DNA of 64,000 nt from Oscillospiraceae bacterium (GTDB taxonomy: Bacteria; Bacillota; Clostridia; Oscillospirales; Ruminococcaceae), in assembly GCA_017473015.1 (NCBI GenBank), contig JAFUNP010000022.1, forward strand, positions 1-64,000, written 5' to 3'. The stretch's first letter is position 1. Each line of letters starts with the position of its first letter. Shown here one piece after another: positions 42,527 to 50,367 of this stretch. The position numbers and the translations under genes are program-made. Below the pieces are notes generated by a model. It saw only the letters and a program-made list of their open reading frames with translations. It was not told the origin of the DNA and searched no databases.

Positions 42527-42568
42527 CACAAAGTTGTGTTTGATTTTGAATTTTTAATGCTATATAAT
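42527..42568 (+). promoter_or_regulatory. promoter and candidate operator of the MarR gene
   Basis: TTGATT (42540-42545), 17 bases, TATAAT (42563-42568). Directly upstream, CACAA-AG-TTGTG (42527-42538) is a perfect palindrome abutting the -35 box, a plausible site for autoregulation by the MarR protein. Confidence 0.65.
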
Positions 42569-42596
42569 AATACATATAAACTGAAAGAGGTGCTTT

Positions 42597-43073
42597 ATGG
42601 AAAGAGCAAAACATACTCTGAATGAACTTCTTGTGGGGCTGTTCAACTATATTCTGTATATTGAGGAAAAAAATCTGAAAGAATCAGGTGTGAACCTGAC
42701 CATGAACGAAGTGCATACACTGGAAAGTATACAGAAAACCCGCGACAATAGTATGACTTATGTGGCGCGCAGATGTATGGTGGCCCAGAGTACCCTTACC
42801 AGCAATGTGGCAAAACTGGAGAGAAAAGGATTTGTACAGCGTTATAAAGACCGGAATGACAAGCGAATCACCCGTGTATCCATAACAGAAAAAGCTCTTG
42901 AAGTACTGAAAATCCATGAAGAATTTCACAGAAAAATGATAGATAAGGTTGTAAGTGACCTTGGACTGAATGAAAACCATCTGTTGATAGACACACTGGA
43001 AAATATTCTGGAATATTTCAGACAGGAATATCATGATAAATCCATCGTTGTGGAAACACCTGAAAAAGAATAA
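42597..43073 (+). CDS. MarR-family transcriptional regulator, 158 aa
   Basis: Winged-helix dimer regulator. Core: LTMNEVHTLESIQKTRDNSM, then the recognition region MTYVARRCMVAQSTLTSNVA, KLERKGFVQRYKDRNDKRIT (wing, with the DRNDKR turn typical of MarR) and VSITEKALEVLKIHEEFHRK. AGAGGTG precedes the start. It follows the pot operon but has its own promoter. It faces mgtE across a shared terminator, so its targets are not obvious from context; autoregulation is likely. Confidence 0.92.
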   Translation: MERAKHTLNELLVGLFNYILYIEEKNLKESGVNLTMNEVHTLESIQKTRDNSMTYVARRCMVAQSTLTSNVAKLERKGFVQRYKDRNDKRITRVSITEKALEVLKIHEEFHRKMIDKVVSDLGLNENHLLIDTLENILEYFRQEYHDKSIVVETPEKE

Positions 43074-43083
43074 ATGCAATATT

Positions 43084-43115
43084 AAAATCCGCAGACATTA
43101 GTCTGCGGATTTTTT
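43084..43115. terminator. bidirectional terminator between marR-type gene and mgtE
   Basis: Perfect 13-bp stem AAAATCCGCAGAC / GTCTGCGGATTTT with ATTA loop and T-run. Confidence 0.92.
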
Positions 43116-43128
43116 ATGTTTTGTCTTG

Positions 43129-44586
43129 TTATACCAGCAGCGGCATAAACATATTTGCCAGGCTGAGGAATACGAAAAATCCCAGCACATCGGTGGCGGT
43201 TGTCAGGAAGATAGAGCTGGCCAGGGCAGGGTCCACCTTCAGCGCCTTCAGCACCAGCGGTACAAAGAACCCGAAAATACCGGCTACTATATTGTTCATT
43301 ACCATAGCCAACACCACAATAACACCCAGATAGATGTTGCCGTAGCGGAAAGCAGTGATAAGGCCAGCCACAGAACCTATGATAGCACCGTTGATAATAC
43401 CGGCTGCCACAGGCTTAAGTACTTTCTGCCAGTCATCTTTCAGGTTGATTTCTCCCAGAGTGATGCTGCGCAACACTATAGACATTGTCTGATTGCCGGC
43501 GTTGCCACCCATGTTTGCAATAATTGTCATAATAGAGGACAGGGCAACTACCTGTGAAATTGTATCTTCAAACAGAGAAAGGGTAAAGGATGCCAGAAAA
43601 GCTGTGCACAGGTTTACCATCAGCCATGGCAAACGGAACTTTACGCTTTCCGTTACTGTGGAGTCTATATTTTCTTCGGCGCTGGCACCACCCATTTTCA
43701 GAATATCTTCGGTCTGTTCTTCAAACAGAACGTCGATAATATCGTCGACAGTGATGATACCCAGCAATGCGCCTTTTCTGTTTACTACAGGAATGGCTGT
43801 CAGGTCATATTTGGATGCAATATGAGAAACTTCTTCCTGGTCTATATCAGGAGTAACGGAAATCACATTGTCGTCCATTATTTCGGACAGAATGGTGTCG
43901 TTGTCCTCCACCAGAATGTCACGCAGGTCAGCTACACCTATCAGCTCTTTTTTGCCATTGAGAACAAAAATGGTATCGATTACCTCTGTTTTGGGGCCGA
44001 TTTCCTTGATTTTGCTCAGTGCCTTTTCGATTGTCATATTGCCGGACAGAGCGATATATTCAGTGGTCATCAGACCGCCGGCGGTATCATCTTCGTACAG
44101 CAGCAGACTGGCAATATCCACGCTGACCTTGTTTTTCAGCATGCGCATTATTGTTTTGCGGCGGTTTACAGGCATTTCGCCGATAATATCCGCAATATCG
44201 TCGTTGGACATATACTTGAACATACCCATTATGTCCGGGTAATCCAGCAGTTCTACAAATCTCTGCTGCAGGTCCTCGTCCATCTGCTCCAGAATCCGCG
44301 CCATGTGCTCATGGTCGGTTCTGCCGAAAAAGGCCAGTAACTCTTCGTCTTCAAAATCTTCCAGCGCTATAGCAATATCGATGGCATAGGCGGATTCTAT
44401 TACTTCGTACAGCTCTTCTTCGCTGCTGTTCAGCAACATATCTTTCAGACTGACATCTGCTTCCTCCAGCTCATCATCGTCAGCTGTGATGGCGTCTATC
44501 AGTTCAATTATTTCGTCTTCTTCTTCAATGAAATCCGGTTCTTCTGATGGAGTGAAGCCTACTTCATTCAAAATCTTTTCATCCAT
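43129..44586 (-). CDS. mgtE: magnesium transporter MgtE
   Basis: Mg2+ channel/transporter (485 residues). N-terminal acidic MgtE_N superhelix (from about residue 40), two CBS domains (about 175-300: LMTTEYIALSGNMTIEKALS, VTPDIDQEEVSHIASKYDLT, LGIITVDDIIDVL) that sense cytosolic Mg2+, then the plug helix and five membrane helices (about 320-485). These include NMGGNAGNQTMSIVLRSITL, the GNAGNQ signature of the pore. The ribosome site AAGGAGG lies 7 bases before the start but is contained in a hairpin. Expression is probably controlled by the leader described separately. Confidence 0.96.
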   Translation of the reverse strand: MDEKILNEVGFTPSEEPDFIEEEDEIIELIDAITADDDELEEADVSLKDMLLNSSEEELYEVIESAYAIDIAIALEDFEDEELLAFFGRTDHEHMARILEQMDEDLQQRFVELLDYPDIMGMFKYMSNDDIADIIGEMPVNRRKTIMRMLKNKVSVDIASLLLYEDDTAGGLMTTEYIALSGNMTIEKALSKIKEIGPKTEVIDTIFVLNGKKELIGVADLRDILVEDNDTILSEIMDDNVISVTPDIDQEEVSHIASKYDLTAIPVVNRKGALLGIITVDDIIDVLFEEQTEDILKMGGASAEENIDSTVTESVKFRLPWLMVNLCTAFLASFTLSLFEDTISQVVALSSIMTIIANMGGNAGNQTMSIVLRSITLGEINLKDDWQKVLKPVAAGIINGAIIGSVAGLITAFRYGNIYLGVIVVLAMVMNNIVAGIFGFFVPLVLKALKVDPALASSIFLTTATDVLGFFVFLSLANMFMPLLV

Positions 44587-44594
44587 AAAAAATA

Positions 44595-44662
44595 CCTCCT
44601 TTTCGGCGACGAAAAGGAGGTGTGTATCATTTACTCAGGGACACCACCGTGTTTTCGCGCCG
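44595..44662 (-). promoter_or_regulatory. mutually exclusive hairpins controlling the mgtE ribosome site (attenuator-like)
   Basis: Reading the minus strand: arm 2 (44620-44611, CCTCCTTTTC) pairs perfectly with arm 3 (44604-44595, GAAAAGGAGG), which holds the mgtE Shine-Dalgarno; this is the closed form (11 pairs with the flanking A-U). Arm 1 lies inside the leader-peptide frame. CGGCGCGAAAA (44662-44652) pairs with TTTTCGTCGCCG (44615-44604), 11 pairs and one bulged U. GGTGGTGT (44648-44641) pairs with ACACCTCC (44623-44616), 7 pairs and one U-U mismatch. Together arm 1 ties up arm 2 in a longer hairpin and frees the ribosome site. The two folds cannot coexist. Confidence 0.7.
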
Positions 44663-44714
44663 TAATTCTGTTTTCTGAATATTTCTGCTTGCTCCCGCAC
44701 GGGTCACTACTCAC
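44631..44714 (-). CDS. putative 27-aa leader peptide of mgtE
   Basis: GTG at 44714 lies 9 bases after AAAGGAG (44730-44724). An alternative ATG at 44723 is in frame but touches the ribosome site. The product is MSSDPCGSKQKYSENRIT followed by ARKHGGVPE, then TAA (44633-44631). Codons 18-25 are the 5' arm of the hairpin that would free the mgtE ribosome site. The stop is 9-10 bases before the sequestering hairpin. A ribosome finishing this ORF would open the first fold and let the second form. The early Asp-Pro recalls acidic/proline-rich Mg2+-sensing leaders such as MgtL, but that link is inference. Confidence 0.55.
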   Translation of the reverse strand: MSSDPCGSKQKYSENRITARKHGGVPE

Positions 44715-44763
44715 AACAGTCATCTCCTTTGTTATATATTTTTAACATAGATTTTACATTTAT

Positions 44764-44793
44764 ATCTTATTGCAAACTACAAGCCCTTGTCAA
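44764..44793 (-). promoter_or_regulatory. promoter of mgtE
   Basis: On the minus strand TTGACA (44793-44788), 18-base spacer, TAAGAT (44769-44764). The predicted start, about 44757, gives a leader of about 170 bases. Confidence 0.75.
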
Positions 44794-44840
44794 CACTTTT
44801 TTATATGTAATTTGTGGTATATCGGCTTGTTATAACAAAT

Positions 44841-44866
44841 AAAAAGACGGTTTGCGCCGTCTTTTT
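44841..44866 (-). terminator. terminator of the nifS-iscU-mnmA operon
   Basis: Perfect stem AAAAAGACGG / CCGTCTTTTT with a 6-base loop, 11 bases past the mnmA stop. Confidence 0.9.
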
Positions 44867-44876
44867 AAAATTTTAT

Positions 44877-45923
44877 CTACTGGATAGCTTTGGCAATAAA
44901 GCCTCCGCCCATAACATAATCATCGTTGTATATTACAACGCTCTGGCCTTTTGCTGCGGCCCTTACCGGCTGCAGAAATTCCAGCACCACTTTTTCGCCG
45001 TCGCTGTGCGCCACTCTGGCTTTGTCACCTTTGGCGGCGCTGCGGATTTTCACTGTGAAAACATCGTCTTCATTCAGCGGTTTGCCGGATGTATAAACAG
45101 GGGAGGACAGCTCCACAGATGTGAAAAACTCATCGCCGGAATACCCCAGCAGAATGTTGCCGTTTTCCTGTATTTCTTTTACAAAGGCAGGTTTGCCCAG
45201 TGCCACACCCAGGTGCTTCCTCTGGCCCACTGTATAGTTGTGCACGCCGTTATGCTTTTTGATTTTCTTACCCTCAGGGGAAATAAACCAGCCATATTTT
45301 GTCTTATAGCCCAGGTTTTCTATAAACCGGCCGTGATTGCCATCAGGGATAAAGCATATCTCCTGGCTGTCAGGCTTGTCCGCGTTGAACAGACCTATGT
45401 CTCCGGCCATGGTACGTATATCAGGCTTTTCATAACTGCCTATTGGCAACAGCAGTCGGCTCAATATATTCTGTCCCAGCCTGTACAGCATATAGCTCTG
45501 GTCCTTGGCAGCGCTTACCGCCTTTTTTACATAATACAGGTTGTTTACTTTTTCTACCTGAGCATAATGGCCTGTAGCTATATAGCCTATTCCCAGCTCA
45601 TCAGCCTTTGCAATCAGTGTGGCGAATTTTACATGGGGATTGCACACTATACAGGGATTAGGTGTCATGCCGTTTACATAATTTTCGCAGAAAGGTTCAA
45701 CTACATACTTGTTGAATGCTTCCTGTGCATCAGCCACATGCAGTTTTATACCCAGTGTATCACATACTCTGTGGGCATCTTCTACAGCTTCATCAGATGA
45801 CGGTGAAAAGCGGATAACCACGCCCTCCACTTCCAGCCCCTGCTTCTGCAGAAGGTCTACGCACACTGATGAGTCCACACCGCCGGAAACACCTACAAGT
45901 ACCTTGGAAAAATCCAGATTCAT
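44877..45923 (-). CDS. mnmA: tRNA-specific 2-thiouridylase
   Basis: Makes 2-thiouridine at the wobble position of tRNA Lys/Glu/Gln, using sulphur relayed from a cysteine desulfurase. PP-loop ATP site VGVSGGVDSSVCVDL (residues 11-25), nucleophile cysteine in GMTPNPCIVCNPHVKF, and the second catalytic cysteine in DSQEICFIPDG are present; the C-terminal beta domain follows. Length (348) is normal. It lies one base after iscU and downstream of nifS, so sulphur donor, scaffold and thiolase are encoded together. Confidence 0.95.
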   Translation of the reverse strand: MNLDFSKVLVGVSGGVDSSVCVDLLQKQGLEVEGVVIRFSPSSDEAVEDAHRVCDTLGIKLHVADAQEAFNKYVVEPFCENYVNGMTPNPCIVCNPHVKFATLIAKADELGIGYIATGHYAQVEKVNNLYYVKKAVSAAKDQSYMLYRLGQNILSRLLLPIGSYEKPDIRTMAGDIGLFNADKPDSQEICFIPDGNHGRFIENLGYKTKYGWFISPEGKKIKKHNGVHNYTVGQRKHLGVALGKPAFVKEIQENGNILLGYSGDEFFTSVELSSPVYTSGKPLNEDDVFTVKIRSAAKGDKARVAHSDGEKVVLEFLQPVRAAAKGQSVVIYNDDYVMGGGFIAKAIQ

Positions 45924-45924
45924 A

Positions 45925-46359
45925 TTATTCTCCTAAATTATCATGTTCATGGACATCATTCATCACAGGACCTACTATAGGCAGAGGGTCAATTCCTTGT
46001 TTTGTGTAATAATCACTGAGTGCAGCTTTTACAGCCTGTTCAGCCAGAACTGAACAGTGCACTTTTACAGGCGGCAGTCCATCAAGGGCTTCCATCACAG
46101 CCTTGTTTGTCAGGTTGAGGGCATCTTTTACAGTCCTGCCCTTTATCATCTCTGTGGCCATGCTGGAGGTGGCTATTGCAGCACCGCAGCCAAAGGTTTT
46201 GAAGGATACTTCCTCTATCACATCGTTTTCTATGCGGAGATACATTTTCATTATATCGCCACAGGTGGCGTTGCCCACTGTGCCTATTCCGTTTGCGTTT
46301 TCCACTTCGCCCACATTTCTGGGATGCATGAAATGGTCCATTACTTTTTCACTATACAT
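45925..46359 (-). CDS. iscU: iron-sulphur cluster scaffold, IscU/NifU N-domain type, 144 aa
   Basis: Scaffold on which Fe-S clusters are assembled. The three ligand cysteines are in place: NATCGDIM, TFGCGAAIATSSM and VKVHCSVLAEQA; the family Asp beside the first Cys (CGD) is also present. The opening YSEKVMDHFMHPRNVGE is diagnostic. It carries a C-terminal extension of about 20 residues (VMNDVHEHDNLGE) beyond the core. The gene lies between nifS (74 bases upstream) and mnmA (1 base downstream). Confidence 0.95.
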   Translation of the reverse strand: MYSEKVMDHFMHPRNVGEVENANGIGTVGNATCGDIMKMYLRIENDVIEEVSFKTFGCGAAIATSSMATEMIKGRTVKDALNLTNKAVMEALDGLPPVKVHCSVLAEQAVKAALSDYYTKQGIDPLPIVGPVMNDVHEHDNLGE

Positions 46360-46433
46360 ATATATTAATTCCTTTTTATCAAAATTTCAATAGAGAGGGA
46401 GGATTAAACGGTCCGTTGCCGTCAAAAATCAAA

Positions 46434-47597
46434 TCAGTCCTCCCACACCGGAGACATTTTTCTCAGTTCAGTTACTACCTGAATAATCCGGTCGCCGATA
46501 AATTCCGCTTCTTCGGTTGTGTTTGCATCAGAGAATGTAATTCTCAGAGAGCCGTGAGCAATTTCGTGAGGCAGTCCTATTGCCAGCAGTACATGGCTTG
46601 GGTCAAGGCTGGCAGATGTGCAGGCAGAGCCTGATGCGGCACATATGCCCAGGCCATCCAGCTTCAGCAGCATGCCTTCTCCCTCGATACCTTCAAAACA
46701 GAAATTTGCATTTCCGGGCAGTCTGTTTTCCGGGTGACCGTTCAGCCTGGACTTTGGCAATGACAATGCTTTTCTGATTACGATGTCGCGCATTTCTTTC
46801 AGCTTCTCAGCTTTTGCAGGTATGTCAGAGGTGGCCAGCTCTATTGCTTTGCCCAGCCCCACTATACCCGGTACATTTTCGGTGCCGGCTCTTTTCCCTT
46901 TTTCCTGGCTGCCGCCATCTATCAGATTTATCAGCTGAATGCCCTTTCTGATATACAGTGCGCCTATGCCTTTGGGGGCGTTGAACTTATGACCGGACAT
47001 ACTCAGCAAGTCAATATTCTGTTCTTTTACATTTATTTCCACGCTGCCCACAGCCTGTACTGCGTCTGTGTGGAATATAACACCATGTCTTCTGCATACC
47101 TCACCTATCTCTCCGATTGGCTCAATGGTACCTATTTCATTGTTGGCATACATTACGCTTACCAGCGCGGTGTCAGGACGTATAGCTGCTTCTACCTGTT
47201 GTGGTGTAACCAGACCACAACTGTCCACAGGCAGGTATGTCACTTCAAAACCCTCTTTTTCCAGCGCTTCCATTGTGTGCAGGATTGCGTGATGTTCGAT
47301 TTTTGTGGTGATAAGGTGTTTTTTGCCTTTTTCCGCCTGCTTTTTTGCCACACCCTTTACGGCCCAGTTATCACTTTCACTGCCGCCGGCGGTGAAATAG
47401 ATTTCGCTGTCGACCGCACCGATGGCATCAGCCACCTGTTTTCTGGCTTTTGCAATGGCGCTTCTGTTGCCGCGGCCTACAGAATACACTGTGGAAGCGT
47501 TGCCGTAGTTTTCTGTGAAATACGGCAGCATTTCCTGCAGTACCTGTGGAGAAACAGGGGTTGTTGCGGCGTTGTCTGCATAGATTATTTTACTCAT
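46434..47597 (-). CDS. nifS: cysteine desulfurase, NifS/IscS family, 387 aa
   Basis: PLP enzyme that takes sulphur from cysteine for Fe-S clusters and tRNA thiolation. Start motif [20 protein letters not shown] lysine in [17 protein letters not shown]; the active-site cysteine loop [17 protein letters not shown] is long, as in IscS-like (group I) enzymes. I place the start at 47597 ([10 protein letters not shown]). An in-frame ATG seven codons upstream (47618) is possible; neither has a strong ribosome site. First gene of the thiolation operon; no IscR-type regulator is adjacent. The next 180 bases upstream show no other feature I can support beyond the rnhA terminator. Confidence 0.93.
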   Translation of the reverse strand: MSKIIYADNAATTPVSPQVLQEMLPYFTENYGNASTVYSVGRGNRSAIAKARKQVADAIGAVDSEIYFTAGGSESDNWAVKGVAKKQAEKGKKHLITTKIEHHAILHTMEALEKEGFEVTYLPVDSCGLVTPQQVEAAIRPDTALVSVMYANNEIGTIEPIGEIGEVCRRHGVIFHTDAVQAVGSVEINVKEQNIDLLSMSGHKFNAPKGIGALYIRKGIQLINLIDGGSQEKGKRAGTENVPGIVGLGKAIELATSDIPAKAEKLKEMRDIVIRKALSLPKSRLNGHPENRLPGNANFCFEGIEGEGMLLKLDGLGICAASGSACTSASLDPSHVLLAIGLPHEIAHGSLRITFSDANTTEEAEFIGDRIIQVVTELRKMSPVWED

Positions 47598-47771
47598 TTT
47601 TCTTTCTTTGATACCCATGATATGGCATATCAGCCTTTCTGTAAATTACAACAAAAGCTAAACACTTCAAAGGTGTCATTATGTTGTTGATTTAATAGTA
47701 TATCTATTTGATAGGTTATTCAATACAAATGTGATTAAATCACCAAAATATCAATATATATAGAAATGCAA

Positions 47772-47804
47772 ACAAAAAAGAATACCGATATATAATCGGT
47801 ATTC
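47772..47804 (-). terminator. terminator of rnhA
   Basis: Perfect 10-bp stem GAATACCGAT / ATCGGTATTC with TATAA-type loop; the plus-strand A-run (47773-47779) gives a U-tract on the minus strand. Confidence 0.85.
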
Positions 47805-47848
47805 TCAGATATGGAAATAGTAAATTTTTGCAGCGAAAAACTGCAGAA

Positions 47849-48286
47849 TTATTTGTATTTTGCGCTTTCGGCCACTGCCATCCGGTCACATCTTTCGTTT
47901 TCGGGATGGCCGGCATGGCCTTTTATCCAGTTGAATGTCACCTTGTGTTTTGACAGCAGCGGCAGCAGCTGTTCCCACAGGTCCACATTCAGCGCAGGCT
48001 TGCCGTCAGCTTTTTTCCAGCCTTTTTTCTTCCAGCCGTATACCCAGCCCTTTTCAATGCTGTCCACTACATATCTGGAATCGCTGGTCAGAACAACATT
48101 GCATTCTTCTTTCAGCGCACTCAGGGCAAACAGCACCGCACTCAGTTCCATACGGTTGTTTGTTGTATGTGCTTCACCGCCGCTCAGTTCTTTTTCGTGG
48201 CCGTTGTATCTCAGCACTGCTCCCCAGCCGCCGGGGCCCGGATTGCCGCTGCAGGCACCATCTGTAAAAATTTCCACGGTTTTCAT
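47849..48286 (-). CDS. rnhA: ribonuclease HI
   Basis: Cuts RNA in RNA-DNA hybrids. The four catalytic acids are in their usual motifs: [16 protein letters not shown] (first Asp), NNRMELSAV (Glu), [12 protein letters not shown] (Asp) and the final NERCDRMA (Asp). The handle region [10 protein letters not shown] is present as in E. coli-type RNase HI. Length 145 is normal. Divergent from RNase J across a 290-base region containing tandem promoters. Confidence 0.96.
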   Translation of the reverse strand: MKTVEIFTDGACSGNPGPGGWGAVLRYNGHEKELSGGEAHTTNNRMELSAVLFALSALKEECNVVLTSDSRYVVDSIEKGWVYGWKKKGWKKADGKPALNVDLWEQLLPLLSKHKVTFNWIKGHAGHPENERCDRMAVAESAKYK

Positions 48287-48388
48287 ATATTTTTCCTTTC
48301 ATATATATTGTAGTAAAGCATAATGTCAAGGTAATTATATAATAAAAGCCGGATTATGTAAAGAATGCACAAGATTGTCCTGCCTCGC

Positions 48389-48428
48389 TTGACAATGGTT
48401 GACAAAATAAGTATCATTTAAGTATAAG
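48389..48428 (+). promoter_or_regulatory. overlapping tandem promoters of the RNase J gene
   Basis: Promoter 1: TTGACA (48389-48394), 17 bases, TATCAT (48412-48417). Promoter 2: TTGACA (48399-48404), 18 bases, TATAAG (48423-48428). They are offset by 10-11 bases. The resulting leader of about 145 bases contains GGGTTATAAACCCC and CACCAT / ATGGTG hairpins. Confidence 0.75.
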
Positions 48429-48580
48429 GCGAAAAATGCCTGCTGAGTTCGTTATAAAAAATGGGTTATAAACCCCACATGAGATCGTTACATAAAAATA
48501 AAAAAGGTTATACAGCACCATTTAAGGATGGTGGTGTTTGGCGTACAAGTTTACAGCCTGTATATCCGGAAAGGAAGCTA

Positions 48581-50314
48581 ATGGCGAAAAAAACAGAAAA
48601 ACAGTATAAAAAAAGATATTACACAAGAAAAAAACAGACACAAAACAATACACCGTCCCCGGCTATCAGAATCATACCCCTGGGCGGTCTTAGTGAAATA
48701 GGTAAAAATATGACAGTTTACGAATGCATGGGAGATATGTTTATCGTGGACTGCGGCAACTCTTTCCCGGACAGCGAAATGTTCGGCGTTGACCTGGTTA
48801 TTCCGGATTTCACTTATATTACAGAAAATATTGATAAAATAAAGGGTATTGTAATCACCCACGGCCATGAAGACCACATAGGCTCACTGCCTTATCTGCT
48901 GCGTGAGGTAAACCTGCCGGTTTACGCCACACAGCTGACAAAAGGTCTGATTGAAAACAAGCTTATTGAACATTCACTGAAAAGTGTGGTGGAAATAAAT
49001 GTTATCCGTCCGGGCGACAGAATACAGATGGGCTGCATGACCGTGGTACCTATCCATGTGAATCACTCCATCCCTGATGCGGTGGGTTTGGCTATTGAGT
49101 CTCCGGCAGGCACAGTGATTACCACAGGTGACTTCAAAATCGACTACACTCCTCCACAGGGCGAAACCACAGACCTGGCAACCTTTGCGGAATACGGCAG
49201 AAAAGGTGTGCTGGCGTTCCTGTCAGACTCCACCAATGCTGAACGCCACGGTTCGTCTGCCAGTGAAAAAACCGTGGGCCGCAGCTTTGAACAGTTTTTT
49301 GACAAAGCATCCGGCAAACGCATTATAATTGCCACATTCTCATCAAATATCTACCGTATACAGCAGATACTTGACCTGGCAGTAAGACATGGCCGAAAAG
49401 TGGCCGTTTCCGGACGCAGCATGGTAAACAACATACAGATGGCCTTTGAACTGGGCTATCTCAAAGCTCCGGAAACTATTATGATAGAAGCCGACAAGGT
49501 AAAGGACTATGACCCGGGCCAGGTGGTGCTGCTGACTACCGGCAGTCAGGGCGAACCTCTCAGTGCATTGTCCAGAATGGCTGGCGGTACACACAGACAG
49601 TTCTCCATCGGTCGCAACGACTTTATCATCATTTCGGCTACTCCTATTCCGGGCAATGAAAAGATGGTGACAAAGGTTGTAAACGGTCTGCTGAAGCTGG
49701 GGGCAGAGGTTATCTATGAGTCTATGTACGATGTTCATGTTTCCGGCCACGCCTGCCAAGAAGAGCTGAAACTGATGCTGAACCTGGTAAAACCTCAGTA
49801 TTTTATCCCGGTACACGGTGAATACAAACATCTCAAACGCCACGCTATGCTGGCAGAGGGTGCGGGTATACCGGAAGAAAATATTGTTATCGCCAATATA
49901 GGTGAAGTTCTGAAAATAGACGACAATGGCATCACTGTGGAAGAAACGGTTACAGCCGGTCAGGTCCTGGTTGACGGACTGGGCGTAGGCGATGTTGGCA
50001 GCGTGGTGCTGCGTGACCGCCGTCATCTGTCACAGGATGGCCTTGTGGTGGTAGTGTTCACTGTGGATGGCTGTTCCGGCCAGCTGCTCAGCGGCCCTGA
50101 TATTGTTTCACGCGGCTTTGTATATGTGAAGGAAAGTGAAGCCCTTATCAGCGAAGCACGCCTTGCCGCCCGTGAGGTGATAGAAAAATACCGGGCTTAT
50201 GACTATCAGGACTGGACTGTAGTCAAATCCAAAATCCGTGACCGGGTTTCCATGTCACTGTACAAAAAGACAAAAAGAAGCCCTATGGTTCTTCCTATTG
50301 TTATGGAAGTTTAA
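48581..50314 (+). CDS. rnj: ribonuclease J, 577 aa
   Basis: Metallo-beta-lactamase/beta-CASP nuclease with 5'-3' exo- and endonuclease activity on RNA. Metal motif ITHGHEDHIGSLPYL (HxHxDH), GDFKID, beta-CASP segments, VHGEYKHLKRHAMLA and the C-terminal domain are present. A basic N-terminal tail of about 30 residues (KKTEKQYKKRYYTRKKQ) precedes the catalytic domain. The start at 48581 follows AAAGGA; the frame is open 40 codons further upstream, but that stretch is part of the hairpin-bearing leader. Followed 53 bases later by gdpP. Confidence 0.93.
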   Translation: MAKKTEKQYKKRYYTRKKQTQNNTPSPAIRIIPLGGLSEIGKNMTVYECMGDMFIVDCGNSFPDSEMFGVDLVIPDFTYITENIDKIKGIVITHGHEDHIGSLPYLLREVNLPVYATQLTKGLIENKLIEHSLKSVVEINVIRPGDRIQMGCMTVVPIHVNHSIPDAVGLAIESPAGTVITTGDFKIDYTPPQGETTDLATFAEYGRKGVLAFLSDSTNAERHGSSASEKTVGRSFEQFFDKASGKRIIIATFSSNIYRIQQILDLAVRHGRKVAVSGRSMVNNIQMAFELGYLKAPETIMIEADKVKDYDPGQVVLLTTGSQGEPLSALSRMAGGTHRQFSIGRNDFIIISATPIPGNEKMVTKVVNGLLKLGAEVIYESMYDVHVSGHACQEELKLMLNLVKPQYFIPVHGEYKHLKRHAMLAEGAGIPEENIVIANIGEVLKIDDNGITVEETVTAGQVLVDGLGVGDVGSVVLRDRRHLSQDGLVVVVFTVDGCSGQLLSGPDIVSRGFVYVKESEALISEARLAAREVIEKYRAYDYQDWTVVKSKIRDRVSMSLYKKTKRSPMVLPIVMEV

Positions 50315-50367
50315 AATAAATATCCCTGCAGAATATTCTGTACAGGATTAAAGAAACAGGTGTTTTT

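Noticed and set aside
44587-44757. M-box (ykoK) magnesium riboswitch upstream of mgtE
   Set aside because: The leader lacks the M-box motifs I know (the GGTGAGGCTCC start and the later AGACGCCAATGGGTCAACAG block); the leader peptide/attenuator fits better.
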